Positions 50,168 through 59,065 of a DNA stretch of 64,000 nucleotides are shown one piece after another. The stretch is from Pseudomonadota bacterium (lineage in GTDB: Bacteria; Pseudomonadota; Gammaproteobacteria; Burkholderiales; Burkholderiaceae_C), in NCBI GenBank assembly GCA_018241225.1, contig JAFEEG010000012.1, positions 1 to 64,000 of the forward strand. The letters are read 5' to 3'. A program made the position numbers and the translations under genes. How positions within the stretch are numbered: the first letter of the stretch is position 1; each line of letters starts with the position of its first letter. The notes under the pieces are model-generated. The model did not search any database and was not told the DNA's origin. It was given only the letters and a program-made list of their open reading frames with translations.

Positions 50168-50377
50168 TCAGCGCCCGCTGGGCGGCGCACCGAAGGCCAC
50201 GGTCCTGCGAAAGGCCCCCACGATCAGGTACCCGATGTAGGTGAACAGGATCGCGAAGATGCCGCCGGCCACGTTGGGCGCGGGAATCGGCAGGTTCAGC
50301 CAGGTGTAGAGCGTGCCCGTGATCAGGCCCACCACCAGCGCAACCCATTCGTTGCGCCCGACATAGACGTAGTGCAT
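50168..50377 (-). CDS. XapX-domain small membrane protein (first of two)
   Basis: 69 residues, two membrane helices, motif LNLPIPAPNVAGGIFAILFT, paralogous to the next gene. The basic tail RRTVAFGAPPSGR is absent from the shorter copy. A clear AAGGAG precedes the ATG at 50377, 18 bases after the amidase stop. Two different XapX proteins side by side suggest a hetero-oligomer or a recent specialisation. Confidence 0.88.
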   Translation of the reverse strand: MHYVYVGRNEWVALVVGLITGTLYTWLNLPIPAPNVAGGIFAILFTYIGYLIVGAFRRTVAFGAPPSGR

Positions 50378-50395
50378 GTGCTGTCTCCTTCTCTC

Positions 50396-51424
50396 TTATT
50401 TCTTCTCGTCCCGATGCGGGAAGATGGTGCGGGAGATGGTGCAGTGCACGCCCTGCGTGCTGTCCACCACCTGCGTGACGCCGAAGTCCGAGGCCACGCT
50501 CATGAGCGAGTAGGCGTCGTCGCGCGAGAGGCCCTGGTGCTCGGTGAGCAGCTGCACCATGTCGCGCGCGGCGTTCTTGCCGGCCTGGTCCAGGTCCTCG
50601 TGAAAGCCGTGCACGATCCAGGAATCGGGCGTCTCCAGCAGCGGCGAAGGAAAGTGGAAGTCCTTGCGCAGCACGATCTGGAACATCACGTTCAGCGACG
50701 CCTCGATGGCCGTGCCGCTGATCTCGCCGTCGCCCTGCGAGATGTGCGGATCGCCGATGGAGAAGAGGGCGCCATCCACCTGCACCGGGTAGTACATGGT
50801 GGCGCCGGCGCCGATGCGCCAGTTGTCGATGTTGCCGCCGTGCAGGCCGGGGGTGATCGTGGTCACGCGGCCCTTGGCGTCGGGTGCCACGCCGGCGGTG
50901 CCCAGGTGCGGACGCACCGGCACGCGCACGCCGGCCAGGGCCGGCTGGCGGCAGCACTCGCGGTCATCGATGATCTTGCCGGGCACGGCCATCTTGCCGG
51001 GGTAGTCGAAGCCGTACAGGGCGCGCGCGGTGTTGGACGCGGTGTCCATCTCGTAGATGGTGATGCGCTCTTTCTGGAAGTCGTCGTAGAGCTGGCCCCA
51101 GTGCGCGGCGGCGTTGGCGCCGTAGCGAAAGCGCGGGATCATCTGCAGGTAGCGCACTTCCAGCATGTCGCCGGGCTTGGCGCCTTCCACGTAGATGGGG
51201 CCGGTCATGATGTGCACGCCCGGGTTGCGGTCGTGCTCGGGAATGGCCTTGAAGATGGCGCGCACTCCGTCGTCCATCATCAGGTCGGGCGCGTCCCCGG
51301 CGTGGTGGGTCACGGCTTCGGCGCGGACGAAGTCCCCGCTCTTGATTTTCAGCGCAGGCGCCTGGGCGGCGTCGAAGTAGCCCCAATGCACAGTCTCGGG
51401 GCGGGCGGGAAGGTCGTGCAGCAT
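50396..51424 (-). CDS. Acetamidase/formamidase
   Basis: FmdA/AmdA-family amidase, 342 residues, that should hydrolyse formamide, acetamide or a related short amide to ammonia and acid. Conserved blocks match the fusion protein: HIMTGPIYVEGAKPGD, NIDNWRIGAGA, SIGDPHISQGDGEISGTAIE. It is shorter than the 400-residue family members. The ATG at 51424 has a strong AAGGAG site; a longer reading upstream has no family similarity. It is the first gene of the nine-gene minus-strand run. No signal peptide, so cytoplasmic. Confidence 0.92.
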   Translation of the reverse strand: MLHDLPARPETVHWGYFDAAQAPALKIKSGDFVRAEAVTHHAGDAPDLMMDDGVRAIFKAIPEHDRNPGVHIMTGPIYVEGAKPGDMLEVRYLQMIPRFRYGANAAAHWGQLYDDFQKERITIYEMDTASNTARALYGFDYPGKMAVPGKIIDDRECCRQPALAGVRVPVRPHLGTAGVAPDAKGRVTTITPGLHGGNIDNWRIGAGATMYYPVQVDGALFSIGDPHISQGDGEISGTAIEASLNVMFQIVLRKDFHFPSPLLETPDSWIVHGFHEDLDQAGKNAARDMVQLLTEHQGLSRDDAYSLMSVASDFGVTQVVDSTQGVHCTISRTIFPHRDEKK

Positions 51425-51563
51425 CGCTTGTCTCCTTGGGTGTCTTGATGCGGTCTGTGGGTGCCGGCTGCATCGAGTGCTGCGCGGTCGAAGAAATCGT
51501 AAAAACAGCACCCCCCAAGGCCCTAGGGCCGCGAAACCCGATGTCTTGTGTTGAGACGAACTA

Positions 51564-51603
51564 GCGTTAACCCCCGCGCGTTAACCCGAACTCGCGTTAA
51601 CCC
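51564..51603. promoter_or_regulatory. Three direct repeats of GCGTTAACCC
   Basis: Copies at 51564-51573, 51578-51587 and 51594-51603, spaced 14 and 16 bases, in the 209-base gap between the divergent amidase and yihY genes. They lie 140-180 bases upstream of the amidase ATG and 30-70 bases upstream of yihY. Direct repeats fit AraC-type operators; the core GCGTTAAC differs by one base from GCGCTAAC in the inverted repeat at 49869-49926. I see no other feature in this gap. Confidence 0.6.
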
Positions 51604-51633
51604 GTAGCGGCGTTTTGCCTGCAAACTGGGGCC

Positions 51634-52521
51634 ATGAACGCGAGCAGACTCCTCGGCCTGTGCCGCACGGCCGTCATGTCCTGGCTGGACGACTACGCAC
51701 CCAGCATGGGCGCGGCGCTGGCCTACTACACGGTGTTCTCGATTGCGCCGCTGCTGCTCATCGTCATCTCGGTGGCTGGCCTGGTGTTCGGCGAGGCGGC
51801 GGCGCGCGGCGCCATCTTCGACCAGCTTTCGGGGCTCATGGGCGAGCAGGGCGCAATGGCGGTGCAGGGGCTGCTCAACTCGGTCAACAAACCGGCCGAG
51901 GGCATCCTGGCCACCATCACCGGGCTGTTGCTGCTGGTGTTGGGCGCCACCACCGTGTTTCGCGAACTGCAGGACGCGCTGGACCGCATCTGGCGCGCAC
52001 CCGCGCAGGACCACAACGGCGGCGTGTGGAAGATGGTGCGCACGCGCCTGTTGTCCTTCGGGCTGATCATGGGCATCGGCTTCCTGCTCATGGTGTCGCT
52101 GGTGGCCAGCGCGGCCTTCGCGGCGCTGGGCAAGTGGTGGGCGCCGATCTTCGGTGCCTGGGCACAGGTGGGGCAGATCATCAACTTCGTCTTCGGCTTC
52201 GCGGTCACGGTGGTGGGCTTCGCCATGATCTACAAGCTCATGCCGCGCGCGAAGGTGGAGTGGCGCGACGTGTGGGTGGGCGCGGCGGCCACGGCGCTGC
52301 TGTTTTCCATTGGCAAGCACCTCATCGGGCTGTACATCGGCAAGAGCAGCGTGGCCTCGGGCTTTGGCGCCGCGGGCTCGCTGGTGGTGGTGCTGGTGTG
52401 GGTGTACTACTCGGCGCAGATCTTCCTCCTGGGGGCCGAGTTCACCTGGGTCTATGCGCACGAATACGGCTCGCTCAAGCACGAGGCTCGGCCCACCGGC
52501 GCCGTCACATCTCGCAACTGA
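51634..52521 (+). CDS. YihY/BrkB-family inner membrane protein
   Basis: 295 residues, six predicted membrane helices. The family start SMGAALAYYTVFSIAPLLLI and the conserved GATTVFRELQDALDRIW are clear, as is the final YYSAQIFLLGAEFTWVYAHE. Once called ribonuclease BN by mistake in E. coli; its real role is unresolved. It is divergent from the amidase operon and shares the repeat-bearing gap with it. Confidence 0.9.
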   Translation: MNASRLLGLCRTAVMSWLDDYAPSMGAALAYYTVFSIAPLLLIVISVAGLVFGEAAARGAIFDQLSGLMGEQGAMAVQGLLNSVNKPAEGILATITGLLLLVLGATTVFRELQDALDRIWRAPAQDHNGGVWKMVRTRLLSFGLIMGIGFLLMVSLVASAAFAALGKWWAPIFGAWAQVGQIINFVFGFAVTVVGFAMIYKLMPRAKVEWRDVWVGAAATALLFSIGKHLIGLYIGKSSVASGFGAAGSLVVVLVWVYYSAQIFLLGAEFTWVYAHEYGSLKHEARPTGAVTSRN

Positions 52522-52589
52522 TTGGCCGCAAAAGACCGGCATTTCGTGAAGGCTTTCGCACCCGCCCGCGCTGGGTTCGACTGCAGGTC

Positions 52590-52616
52590 TTGACGCATCC
52601 CTGCGCCTCCTAGAAT
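52590..52616 (+). promoter_or_regulatory. Candidate sigma-70 promoter for aqpZ
   Basis: TTGACG (52590-52595) and TAGAAT (52611-52616) separated by 15 bases, about 60 bases upstream of the aqpZ ATG. Hexamers are good but the spacing is one to two bases short of optimal. Confidence 0.4.
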
Positions 52617-52678
52617 CGCGCGCCGCTGGCGCCGGATGGCCGGCCCGGCGGTTTCTCAACTCATAAGGAAATTCAGGG

Positions 52679-53407
52679 ATGAACAACACTTTGAAGAAGT
52701 GGGCGGCCGAGTTCGCCGGTACTTTCTGGCTCACGTTCGGCGGCTGCGGTGCTGCCGTTCTGGCGGCCGCCTTTCCAGACCTTGGCATCGGCTTCGTGGG
52801 CGTCTCGCTGGCCTTCGGCCTGACGGTGCTCACGGGTGCCTATGCCTTCGGGCCGGTGTCTGGCGGGCACTTCAATCCGGCCGTGTCGGTGGGCCTGGCA
52901 GTGGCGGGGCGCTTTCGCTGGAGCGAACTGGCGGGCTACGTCGTGGCCCAGGTGCTCGGCGCCCTGGTTGCCGGGGCGGTGCTCTACCAGATCGCATCGG
53001 GCAAGGTCGACTTCCAAGCGGGCGGCTTCGCCAGCAACGGATGGGGCGAATACTCGCCGGGCGGCTACAACATGCATGCCGCGCTGCTGACCGAGGTGGT
53101 GCTCACCGCGGTGTTCCTGCTGGTCATTCTCGGCGCCACCGCGCAGCGTGCCGCTGCAGGCTTTGCAGGCGTGGCCATCGGCCTGTGCCTGACGCTCATC
53201 CACCTGGTGTCCATTCCGGTGACCAACACCTCGGTGAACCCGGCGCGCAGCACGGGGGTCGCGTTCTTTGCGGATACGCCGGCGGTCAACCAGTTGTGGC
53301 TGTTCTGGGTGGCGCCCATCGCCGGTGCCGTGATCGGAGCCGTGGTCTATCGCCTGTTGCTCAGCGGCAGCGACGACCTGGGCGTGCCGCAGGAAGAGAT
53401 CTCCTGA
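52679..53407 (+). CDS. aqpZ: Aquaporin Z
   Basis: Water channel of the MIP family, 242 residues, six membrane helices. Both NPA loops are present: [11 protein letters not shown] near residue 65 and [11 protein letters not shown] near 188. The arginine of the selectivity filter follows the second NPA as in AqpZ, together with the narrow-pore residues expected for a water-specific channel. It lies in the inner membrane and serves osmotic water flux. The upstream TAAGGAAATTC supplies a ribosome-binding site. Confidence 0.95.
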   Translation: MNNTLKKWAAEFAGTFWLTFGGCGAAVLAAAFPDLGIGFVGVSLAFGLTVLTGAYAFGPVSGGHFNPAVSVGLAVAGRFRWSELAGYVVAQVLGALVAGAVLYQIASGKVDFQAGGFASNGWGEYSPGGYNMHAALLTEVVLTAVFLLVILGATAQRAAAGFAGVAIGLCLTLIHLVSIPVTNTSVNPARSTGVAFFADTPAVNQLWLFWVAPIAGAVIGAVVYRLLLSGSDDLGVPQEEIS

Positions 53408-53428
53408 CTTGAGGTTCAATTGGCGTCC

Positions 53429-54655
53429 ATGAACAAGACGCCAGGCCCTCGCAACGATCTTCAAGCCCAAAGACGCGCCGCCATGCATGACGCGCACCGA
53501 GCACTGGTGCTGCAGGGTGGCGGCGCATTGGGCGCCTACCAGGCCGGCGTGTATGCCGCCGCAAGCGAAACGCAGCGCCCGCCCGACTGGATCGCGGGCG
53601 TTTCCATCGGGGCCATCAACGCGGCACTGATCGCCGGCAATCCACCCGAGAAGCGCACCGACCGGCTGCGCGAATTCTGGGAGCTGGTGTCATCCGGCCC
53701 GGCCCAGCGCCTGCCGCCCTGGCTGGCCAGCCGTGAAATGCTCAACCAGTGGAGTGCCACCATGGCCGCCCTGGTGGGCGTGCCGGGGTTCTTCGAGCCG
53801 CGCCGCACGCCGGCCTTGCTGCTGGGCGCTGCGGCGCCGCTGACCAGCGTGTACGACACCTCGCCGCTCAAGAGCACGCTGGAGCGCCTGGTGGATTTCG
53901 ACCGCATCAACGACGACGGCATCCGCGTGAGCGTGGGCGCCGTGAACGTGCGCACCGGCAATTCGGTGTACTTCGACAACCGCAACCAGCGCCTGGGGCC
54001 CGAGCACATCATGGCCTCGGGCGCCTTGCCGCCCGGCTTTCCACCGGTAACCATCGACGGGGAGGACTACTGGGACGGCGGCATCGTCTCCAACACGCCG
54101 CTGCAGTACGTGCTGGACATGCATCCGCGCACCGAGCCCCTGGTGGTGCTGCAGGTCGATCTGTTCAGCGCCCGCGGCCTGATGCCCGCCAGCCTCTCGG
54201 AGGTGATGGAGCGGCAAAAGGACATCACCTATTCGAGCCGTACCCGCCTGAACACCGACGTGATGGCCGCCAACATGAACCTGCAGCAGGCCATTGCGGA
54301 CCTGATCGCCAGGCTGCCGGCCGCCATGCGCAAGGACCCCGGTGTGGCGCAGGTGCAGGCCATGCTCACGCACCAGCCCATCGACGTGTACCACCTCATC
54401 TACCGCGACAAGCCCTACGAGCTCGAATCGAAGGACTACGAGTTCTCGCGCGCCGCGGTGGAAGAGCACTGGGAAGCCGGCATGCGCGACATGCGCCGCA
54501 CGCTGGCGCACCCTGAACTGCTGCTGGGTACGCCGGCGATGAACGGCGTGACCACCTACGACCTGTGCGAAGAGGGCGGACCGCCCAAGGTGAAGCATCC
54601 GATGCTGGACCCGACCGCCACCGTGAGTGCCGCGCGCCGCGGTTCTAGAGCTTGA
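53429..54655 (+). CDS. Patatin-like phospholipase with DUF3734 C-terminus
   Basis: 408 residues. The patatin domain has the oxyanion-hole LVLQGGGALGAYQAGV, the nucleophile serine in AGVSIGAIN and the catalytic Asp in YWDGGIVSNTPLQYVL, so it should be an active lipid acyl hydrolase. The last 130 residues (MERQKDITYSSRTRLNTDVM; VYHLIYRDKPYELESKDYEF) match DUF3734. No signal peptide. The start is uncertain: TTG at 53420, better placed for the GAGG site, or ATG at 53429, used here. It follows aqpZ by 21 bases. Confidence 0.9.
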   Translation: MNKTPGPRNDLQAQRRAAMHDAHRALVLQGGGALGAYQAGVYAAASETQRPPDWIAGVSIGAINAALIAGNPPEKRTDRLREFWELVSSGPAQRLPPWLASREMLNQWSATMAALVGVPGFFEPRRTPALLLGAAAPLTSVYDTSPLKSTLERLVDFDRINDDGIRVSVGAVNVRTGNSVYFDNRNQRLGPEHIMASGALPPGFPPVTIDGEDYWDGGIVSNTPLQYVLDMHPRTEPLVVLQVDLFSARGLMPASLSEVMERQKDITYSSRTRLNTDVMAANMNLQQAIADLIARLPAAMRKDPGVAQVQAMLTHQPIDVYHLIYRDKPYELESKDYEFSRAAVEEHWEAGMRDMRRTLAHPELLLGTPAMNGVTTYDLCEEGGPPKVKHPMLDPTATVSAARRGSRA

Positions 54656-55592
54656 GCGACCAGGTCTCGCCCACGAGCTTCTGGCCAAAGCCTTCGTAGG
54701 GCTCCGATTTTTCCAGCTTGAAGCCGCGCGCGCCGTAGATTCCGCGCGCCGCCGTCAGGCAGCTGTTGGTCCACAGCACCATCTTCTTGTAGCCCTTGGC
54801 GCGCGCAAAGGCGATGCATTCGTCGGTGAGCCGCCCGCCCAGGCCCATGCCGCGTGCGCGCGGCGCCAGCAGCAGCATGCGCAGCTGCGCCGTGGTGGTC
54901 GACTTGCGCACCAGGAAGACGGCGCCCACGCGCTCGCCGTCGAGCTCGGCGATCCAGCACTTTTCCCACTCGGGCTGGAAGTTGCGCATGAACTTGGCCG
55001 CGATGTCGGCCACCAGGGCCTCGAATTCGCTGTTCCAGCCGTACTCGCGGGCGTAGATCTCGCCGTGCTGCTGCACCACCCAGCCGATGTCGCCGGGTTG
55101 CGGATCGCGCAGCACCACGGTGCGCGCCTTGGCACCGGCGGCGGGCGAGGGCGAAAGCAGCGATTCCACCGTCTGCATGGCGTGGATCAGGCGCTGCTGG
55201 TCGGCCGGGGCCAGGCGCATCAGCAGCGCGGCGGCTTCGTCGCGCGACTTCTGCTGCAGCGGCGCAAAGGCGTTGTGGCCGGCCTGGGTCAGGCCGAGCA
55301 CGCTTTGCCGCCCGTCGCCCGCGTGCGGTGCCCGGCTGAGCCAGCCCTGCGACTCGAAGCGCCGCAGGATGCGGCTGAGATAGCCGCCGTCGAGCCCCAG
55401 GTCGCGCGCGATTTCGCTGGCCACGGGCTGCTCGCGGTGGGCCAGCTCGTACAGCACCCGGACTTCGGTCAGGGGCATGGCCGTGCCCAGGTAGGGGTCG
55501 AGAACGCCCATTTCCCGGGTGTAGAAGCGATTGAAGTGGCGCACCGCCTTGACGGCGGCAGCGGGCGGGGCGGGCAGATCGGCCGAGTTCAT
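54645..55592 (-). CDS. MarR-GNAT fusion: transcriptional regulator with acetyltransferase domain
   Basis: 315 residues. The N-terminal MarR winged helix (about 10-140: [40 protein letters not shown]) is followed by a GNAT acetyltransferase (about 155-315) with the acetyl-CoA loop [16 protein letters not shown]. This architecture is known, and such proteins often regulate their own gene. I use the ATG at 55592; a further ATG at 55607 abuts the palindrome at 55608-55636. Substrate of the GNAT domain is unknown. It converges on the patatin gene with an 11-base overlap. Confidence 0.88.
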   Translation of the reverse strand: MNSADLPAPPAAAVKAVRHFNRFYTREMGVLDPYLGTAMPLTEVRVLYELAHREQPVASEIARDLGLDGGYLSRILRRFESQGWLSRAPHAGDGRQSVLGLTQAGHNAFAPLQQKSRDEAAALLMRLAPADQQRLIHAMQTVESLLSPSPAAGAKARTVVLRDPQPGDIGWVVQQHGEIYAREYGWNSEFEALVADIAAKFMRNFQPEWEKCWIAELDGERVGAVFLVRKSTTTAQLRMLLLAPRARGMGLGGRLTDECIAFARAKGYKKMVLWTNSCLTAARGIYGARGFKLEKSEPYEGFGQKLVGETWSLKL

Positions 55593-55607
55593 GCTTGCTA
55601 TTGTCAT

Positions 55608-55636
55608 CCAACTACTTGACTGAGACAAGTAGTTGG
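55608..55636. promoter_or_regulatory. Perfect palindrome, probable MarR operator
   Basis: CCAACTACTTG (55608-55618) and CAAGTAGTTGG (55626-55636) are exact inverted 11-bp arms with a 7-base spacer. It lies 16 bases upstream of the MarR-GNAT start and 119 bases upstream of the divergent ygiQ gene. Dimeric MarR proteins bind palindromes of this kind in their own promoters, so autoregulation is likely. Confidence 0.75.
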
Positions 55637-55754
55637 CGCCAATCGAGTACCGCCCTGCCTGCAGGGCCTTGCAGGACAAACATTGTGGAAAACCCTAAAA
55701 TCGAGGGTTGCCCGCCACGGCGTGTCCACGAGGCACGCACGACACTCTCCCCAC

Positions 55755-58112
55755 ATGAACGCCCCGGTCGACGTCTCCTTCTTCACGCGCGCCGCCAAGC
55801 CGATCACCAGCTACCGCAAGTACTGGGCGCATCGCTTCGGCACGGCCAAGTTCCTGCCCACCTCCCGGGCGGAAATGGATGCGCTCGGCTGGGACAGCTG
55901 CGACGTCATCGTCGTGACCGGCGACGCCTACGTGGACCACCCGAGCTTCGGCATGGCCGTGATCGGCCGCCTGCTCGAAGGGCAGGGCTTTCGCGTGGGC
56001 ATCATTGCCCAGCCCGACTGGCAGAGCGCCGACCCCTTCAAGGCGCTGGGCAAGCCCAACCTGTTCTTCGGCGTGACGGCCGGCAACATGGATTCGATGA
56101 TCAACCGGTACACCGCCGACCGGAAGATCCGCAGCGACGATGCCTACACGCCCGGCGACGTGGGCGGCGCGCGCCCCGACCGTGCGGCGCTGGTGTATTC
56201 GCAGCGCTGCCGCGAGGCCTACAGCGACGTGCCGATCGTGCTGGGCGGCATCGAGGGCAGCCTGCGCCGCATCGCGCACTACGACTACTGGCAGGACAAG
56301 GTACGCCGCTCCATCGTGGTCGATGCCAAGTGCGACCTGCTGCTGTACGGCAATGCCGAGCGCGCCATCGTCGAGATTGCGCATCGCCTGGCCGCCCGCG
56401 AGCCGGTGCACAGCATCACCGACGTGCGCGGCACCGCCTTCGTGCAGCGCCATACGCCCGAGGGCTGGTTCGCCATCGACTCCACCAGCGTGGACGAGCC
56501 CGGCCGCGTCGATGCGCACATCAATCCTTACCTCATGGTCTCGGAGCAGGCCAAGGCGCAGGGCCAGAGCTGTGCCCGCGAGGACGAGGCCCAGGCCGTG
56601 GCCGACGAGGCCAATGCGGCCAACCCCGCCATCAAGCCCATCACCTTCGTGCCCAACCCGGCGCTGCAGGGCAAGGGCACGCACAAGGTGGCGCCGCGCG
56701 AGCGCTCGGTGATCCGCCTGCCTTCGTACGAGCAGGTGCGAGCCGACCCGGTGCTCTATGCCCACGCCAACCGCGTGCTGCACCTGGAGACCAACCCCGG
56801 CAACGCCCGCGCGCTGGTGCAGGCGCACGGCGAGGGCACCACCGCGCGCGACGTGTGGATCAACCCGCCGCCCATTCCGCTGACCACGGCGGAGATGGAC
56901 TACGTGTTCGACCTGCCGTATGCGCGCAGCCCGCATCCGCGCTATGCGGACGAGCAGGGCGGCCACGACGGCGCGACCAAGATCCCCGCATGGGAGATGA
57001 TCCGCTTCTCGGTGAACATCATGCGCGGCTGCTTTGGCGGCTGCACCTTTTGCTCCATCACCGAGCATGAAGGCCGCATCATCCAGAGCCGTTCGGAAGA
57101 CTCGATCATCCGCGAGGTGGAAGCCATCCGCGATTCGGTCAAGGGCTTCACCGGCACCATCTCCGACCTGGGCGGCCCCACGGCCAACATGTACCGCATC
57201 GGCTGCAAGAGCCCCGAGATTGAGGCCGCCTGCCGCAAGCCCAGCTGCGTGTACCCGGGCATCTGCCAGAACCTCAACACCAACCACGACCCGCTCATCA
57301 AGATCTACCGTCGCGCGCGGGCGCTCAAGGGCATCAAGAAGATCTTGATCGGCTCGGGCCTTCGCTACGACCTGGCGGTGCAGTCGCCCGAGTACGTGAA
57401 GGAGCTGGTGCAGCACCACGTGGGCGGCTACCTCAAGATCGCGCCCGAGCACACCGAGCAGGGCCCGCTGTCGAAGATGATGAAGCCGGGCATCGGCAGC
57501 TACGACCGCTTCAAGCAGATGTTCGAGAAGTACAGTGCCGAGGCGGGCAAGAAGCAGTACCTCATTCCGTACTTCATCGCCGCGCATCCGGGCACCAGCG
57601 ACGAGGACATGATGAACCTGGCCGTTTGGCTCAAGAAGAACGGTTTCCGCGCCGACCAGGTGCAGACCTTCTATCCGAGCCCCATGGCCACGGCCACCAC
57701 GATGTATCACACCAACAAGAACCCGCTGCGCAAGATCACGCGCGAGAGCGAGACGGTGGACATCGTGCGCGGCGACAAGCGCCGTCGCCTGCACAAGGCC
57801 TTCCTGCGCTACCACGACGCCAACAACTGGCCGCTGCTGCGCGAGGCGCTCAAGGCCATGGGCCGGGCGGACCTCATCGGCAACGGCAAGCACCACCTCA
57901 TCCCGAGCTGGCAGCCGCTGACCGACGGCAGCTACCAGAGCGCGCGCCGCAAGAACTCCAGCGCATCGGCCAGCGATGCGGCGCAGGCCAAGGCCCCGGG
58001 CAAGCCGCCCAAGGGCCGCATCCTGACGCAGCACACGGGCCTGCCGCCGCGCGAGACCGGCTCGCGGGCCAAGCCTGGCGCGCGCGCGCCGCGCAACAAG
58101 GGCGGCAAGTAG
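55755..58112 (+). CDS. YgiQ-family radical SAM protein
   Basis: 785 residues. The N-terminal UPF0313/YgiQ domain ([34 protein letters not shown]) precedes the radical SAM domain with [15 protein letters not shown] (CxxxCxxC) near residue 430, and [18 protein letters not shown] and the YgiQ C-terminal region follow. The basic, low-complexity tail ([11 protein letters not shown]) is typical of Burkholderiales copies. The reaction is not known. The ATG at 55755 is the start supported by similarity; a 24-residue longer GTG reading is weaker. Divergent from the MarR-GNAT gene. Confidence 0.92.
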   Translation: MNAPVDVSFFTRAAKPITSYRKYWAHRFGTAKFLPTSRAEMDALGWDSCDVIVVTGDAYVDHPSFGMAVIGRLLEGQGFRVGIIAQPDWQSADPFKALGKPNLFFGVTAGNMDSMINRYTADRKIRSDDAYTPGDVGGARPDRAALVYSQRCREAYSDVPIVLGGIEGSLRRIAHYDYWQDKVRRSIVVDAKCDLLLYGNAERAIVEIAHRLAAREPVHSITDVRGTAFVQRHTPEGWFAIDSTSVDEPGRVDAHINPYLMVSEQAKAQGQSCAREDEAQAVADEANAANPAIKPITFVPNPALQGKGTHKVAPRERSVIRLPSYEQVRADPVLYAHANRVLHLETNPGNARALVQAHGEGTTARDVWINPPPIPLTTAEMDYVFDLPYARSPHPRYADEQGGHDGATKIPAWEMIRFSVNIMRGCFGGCTFCSITEHEGRIIQSRSEDSIIREVEAIRDSVKGFTGTISDLGGPTANMYRIGCKSPEIEAACRKPSCVYPGICQNLNTNHDPLIKIYRRARALKGIKKILIGSGLRYDLAVQSPEYVKELVQHHVGGYLKIAPEHTEQGPLSKMMKPGIGSYDRFKQMFEKYSAEAGKKQYLIPYFIAAHPGTSDEDMMNLAVWLKKNGFRADQVQTFYPSPMATATTMYHTNKNPLRKITRESETVDIVRGDKRRRLHKAFLRYHDANNWPLLREALKAMGRADLIGNGKHHLIPSWQPLTDGSYQSARRKNSSASASDAAQAKAPGKPPKGRILTQHTGLPPRETGSRAKPGARAPRNKGGK

Positions 58113-58119
58113 TTCGGAC

Positions 58120-59052
58120 ATGCAAGGCCGGCGCATCGAAACCCTCGAAGGAGTTCGGCGTCGGCTTTTCCCGTGGTGCCTGTCGTGGCTGCTCCTGTGC
58201 GCGGCGGGGCACGCCGCCTGGGCGCAGCAGCCTTCGCCGCTGGCCCAGACACTGCTGGCGCGCCACGCGTCCATCCAGGCGCATCTGGAAGCCAGCCCGC
58301 TCGGGCGACCGCTCATGGTCGATTCCGAAGAGTTGCCAGGCGGCCTGCGCGGCGAGGTGTTCGCTGTGGTGGACCAGCCCTTTGCGCAGGCGGCCAAGGT
58401 GCTGGCCAAGCCGGGCAACTGGTGCGACATGCTGCTGCTGCACATCAACAACCGGCGCTGCAGGCTGATCAAGGGCGAGGGCGGTTCGCCTCCCGCCGTG
58501 GAGCTGTCGGTGGTGCGCCGCTACGACCAGCCGGTGGAATCGGCCTTCATCCTGCGCATGAACATGAACATGGACGACAGCGCGCCCGACTACGTGGTGG
58601 TGGACCTGCGCTCCGAGGGCGGCCCCATGGGCACCAGCGGCCACCACGTGCGCCTGGAGGCCACGCCGCTGCCTGACGGCGGCAAGACCTTCCTGCATTT
58701 CAGCTACTCGTACCAGCACAACACGCTGGCCCGGATGGCGACCCAGGCCTACCTGGCCACCTTCGGCCACAACAAGGTGGGCTTCACCGTGGAAGGCCAG
58801 GGGCCGCAGGGGCCCGAGTACATCCGCGGCCTGCGCGGACTGGTGGAGCGCAATTCGGTGCGCTACTTCCTTACGGTGGATGCCTACCTCGACGCATTGC
58901 GTGCGCCGCCCGCGCAGCAACAGGAGCGCCGCCTGGACAACTGGTACGCCGCTTGCGAGCAATACCCCAGGCAACTGCATGAGGTCGACCAGGCGACCTA
59001 CCTGGCGATCAAGCGCGCGGACCGCTCGCGCGCCGGTCCCGCGGCACCCTGA
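58120..59052 (+). CDS. Secreted protein of unknown function
   Basis: 310 residues. A signal peptide (about 15-36, LFPWCLSWLLLCAAGHAAWA) is followed by a soluble, probably periplasmic domain. I do not recognise a family. Regions that look conserved in character are VFAVVDQPFAQAAKVLAKPG, NWCDMLLLHINNRRC with a possible disulfide pair, and FLHFSYSYQHNTLARMATQA. The general pattern of a hydrophobic-core beta-alpha domain could fit a START-like lipid-binding fold, but that is a guess. It starts 7 bases after ygiQ, so co-transcription is likely. Confidence 0.75.
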   Translation: MQGRRIETLEGVRRRLFPWCLSWLLLCAAGHAAWAQQPSPLAQTLLARHASIQAHLEASPLGRPLMVDSEELPGGLRGEVFAVVDQPFAQAAKVLAKPGNWCDMLLLHINNRRCRLIKGEGGSPPAVELSVVRRYDQPVESAFILRMNMNMDDSAPDYVVVDLRSEGGPMGTSGHHVRLEATPLPDGGKTFLHFSYSYQHNTLARMATQAYLATFGHNKVGFTVEGQGPQGPEYIRGLRGLVERNSVRYFLTVDAYLDALRAPPAQQQERRLDNWYAACEQYPRQLHEVDQATYLAIKRADRSRAGPAAP

Positions 59053-59065
59053 GCCGCGCGAACGT

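Noticed and set aside
55695..58472. A 925-codon minus-strand frame opposite ygiQ
   Set aside because: Shadow frame of a full-length radical SAM gene.
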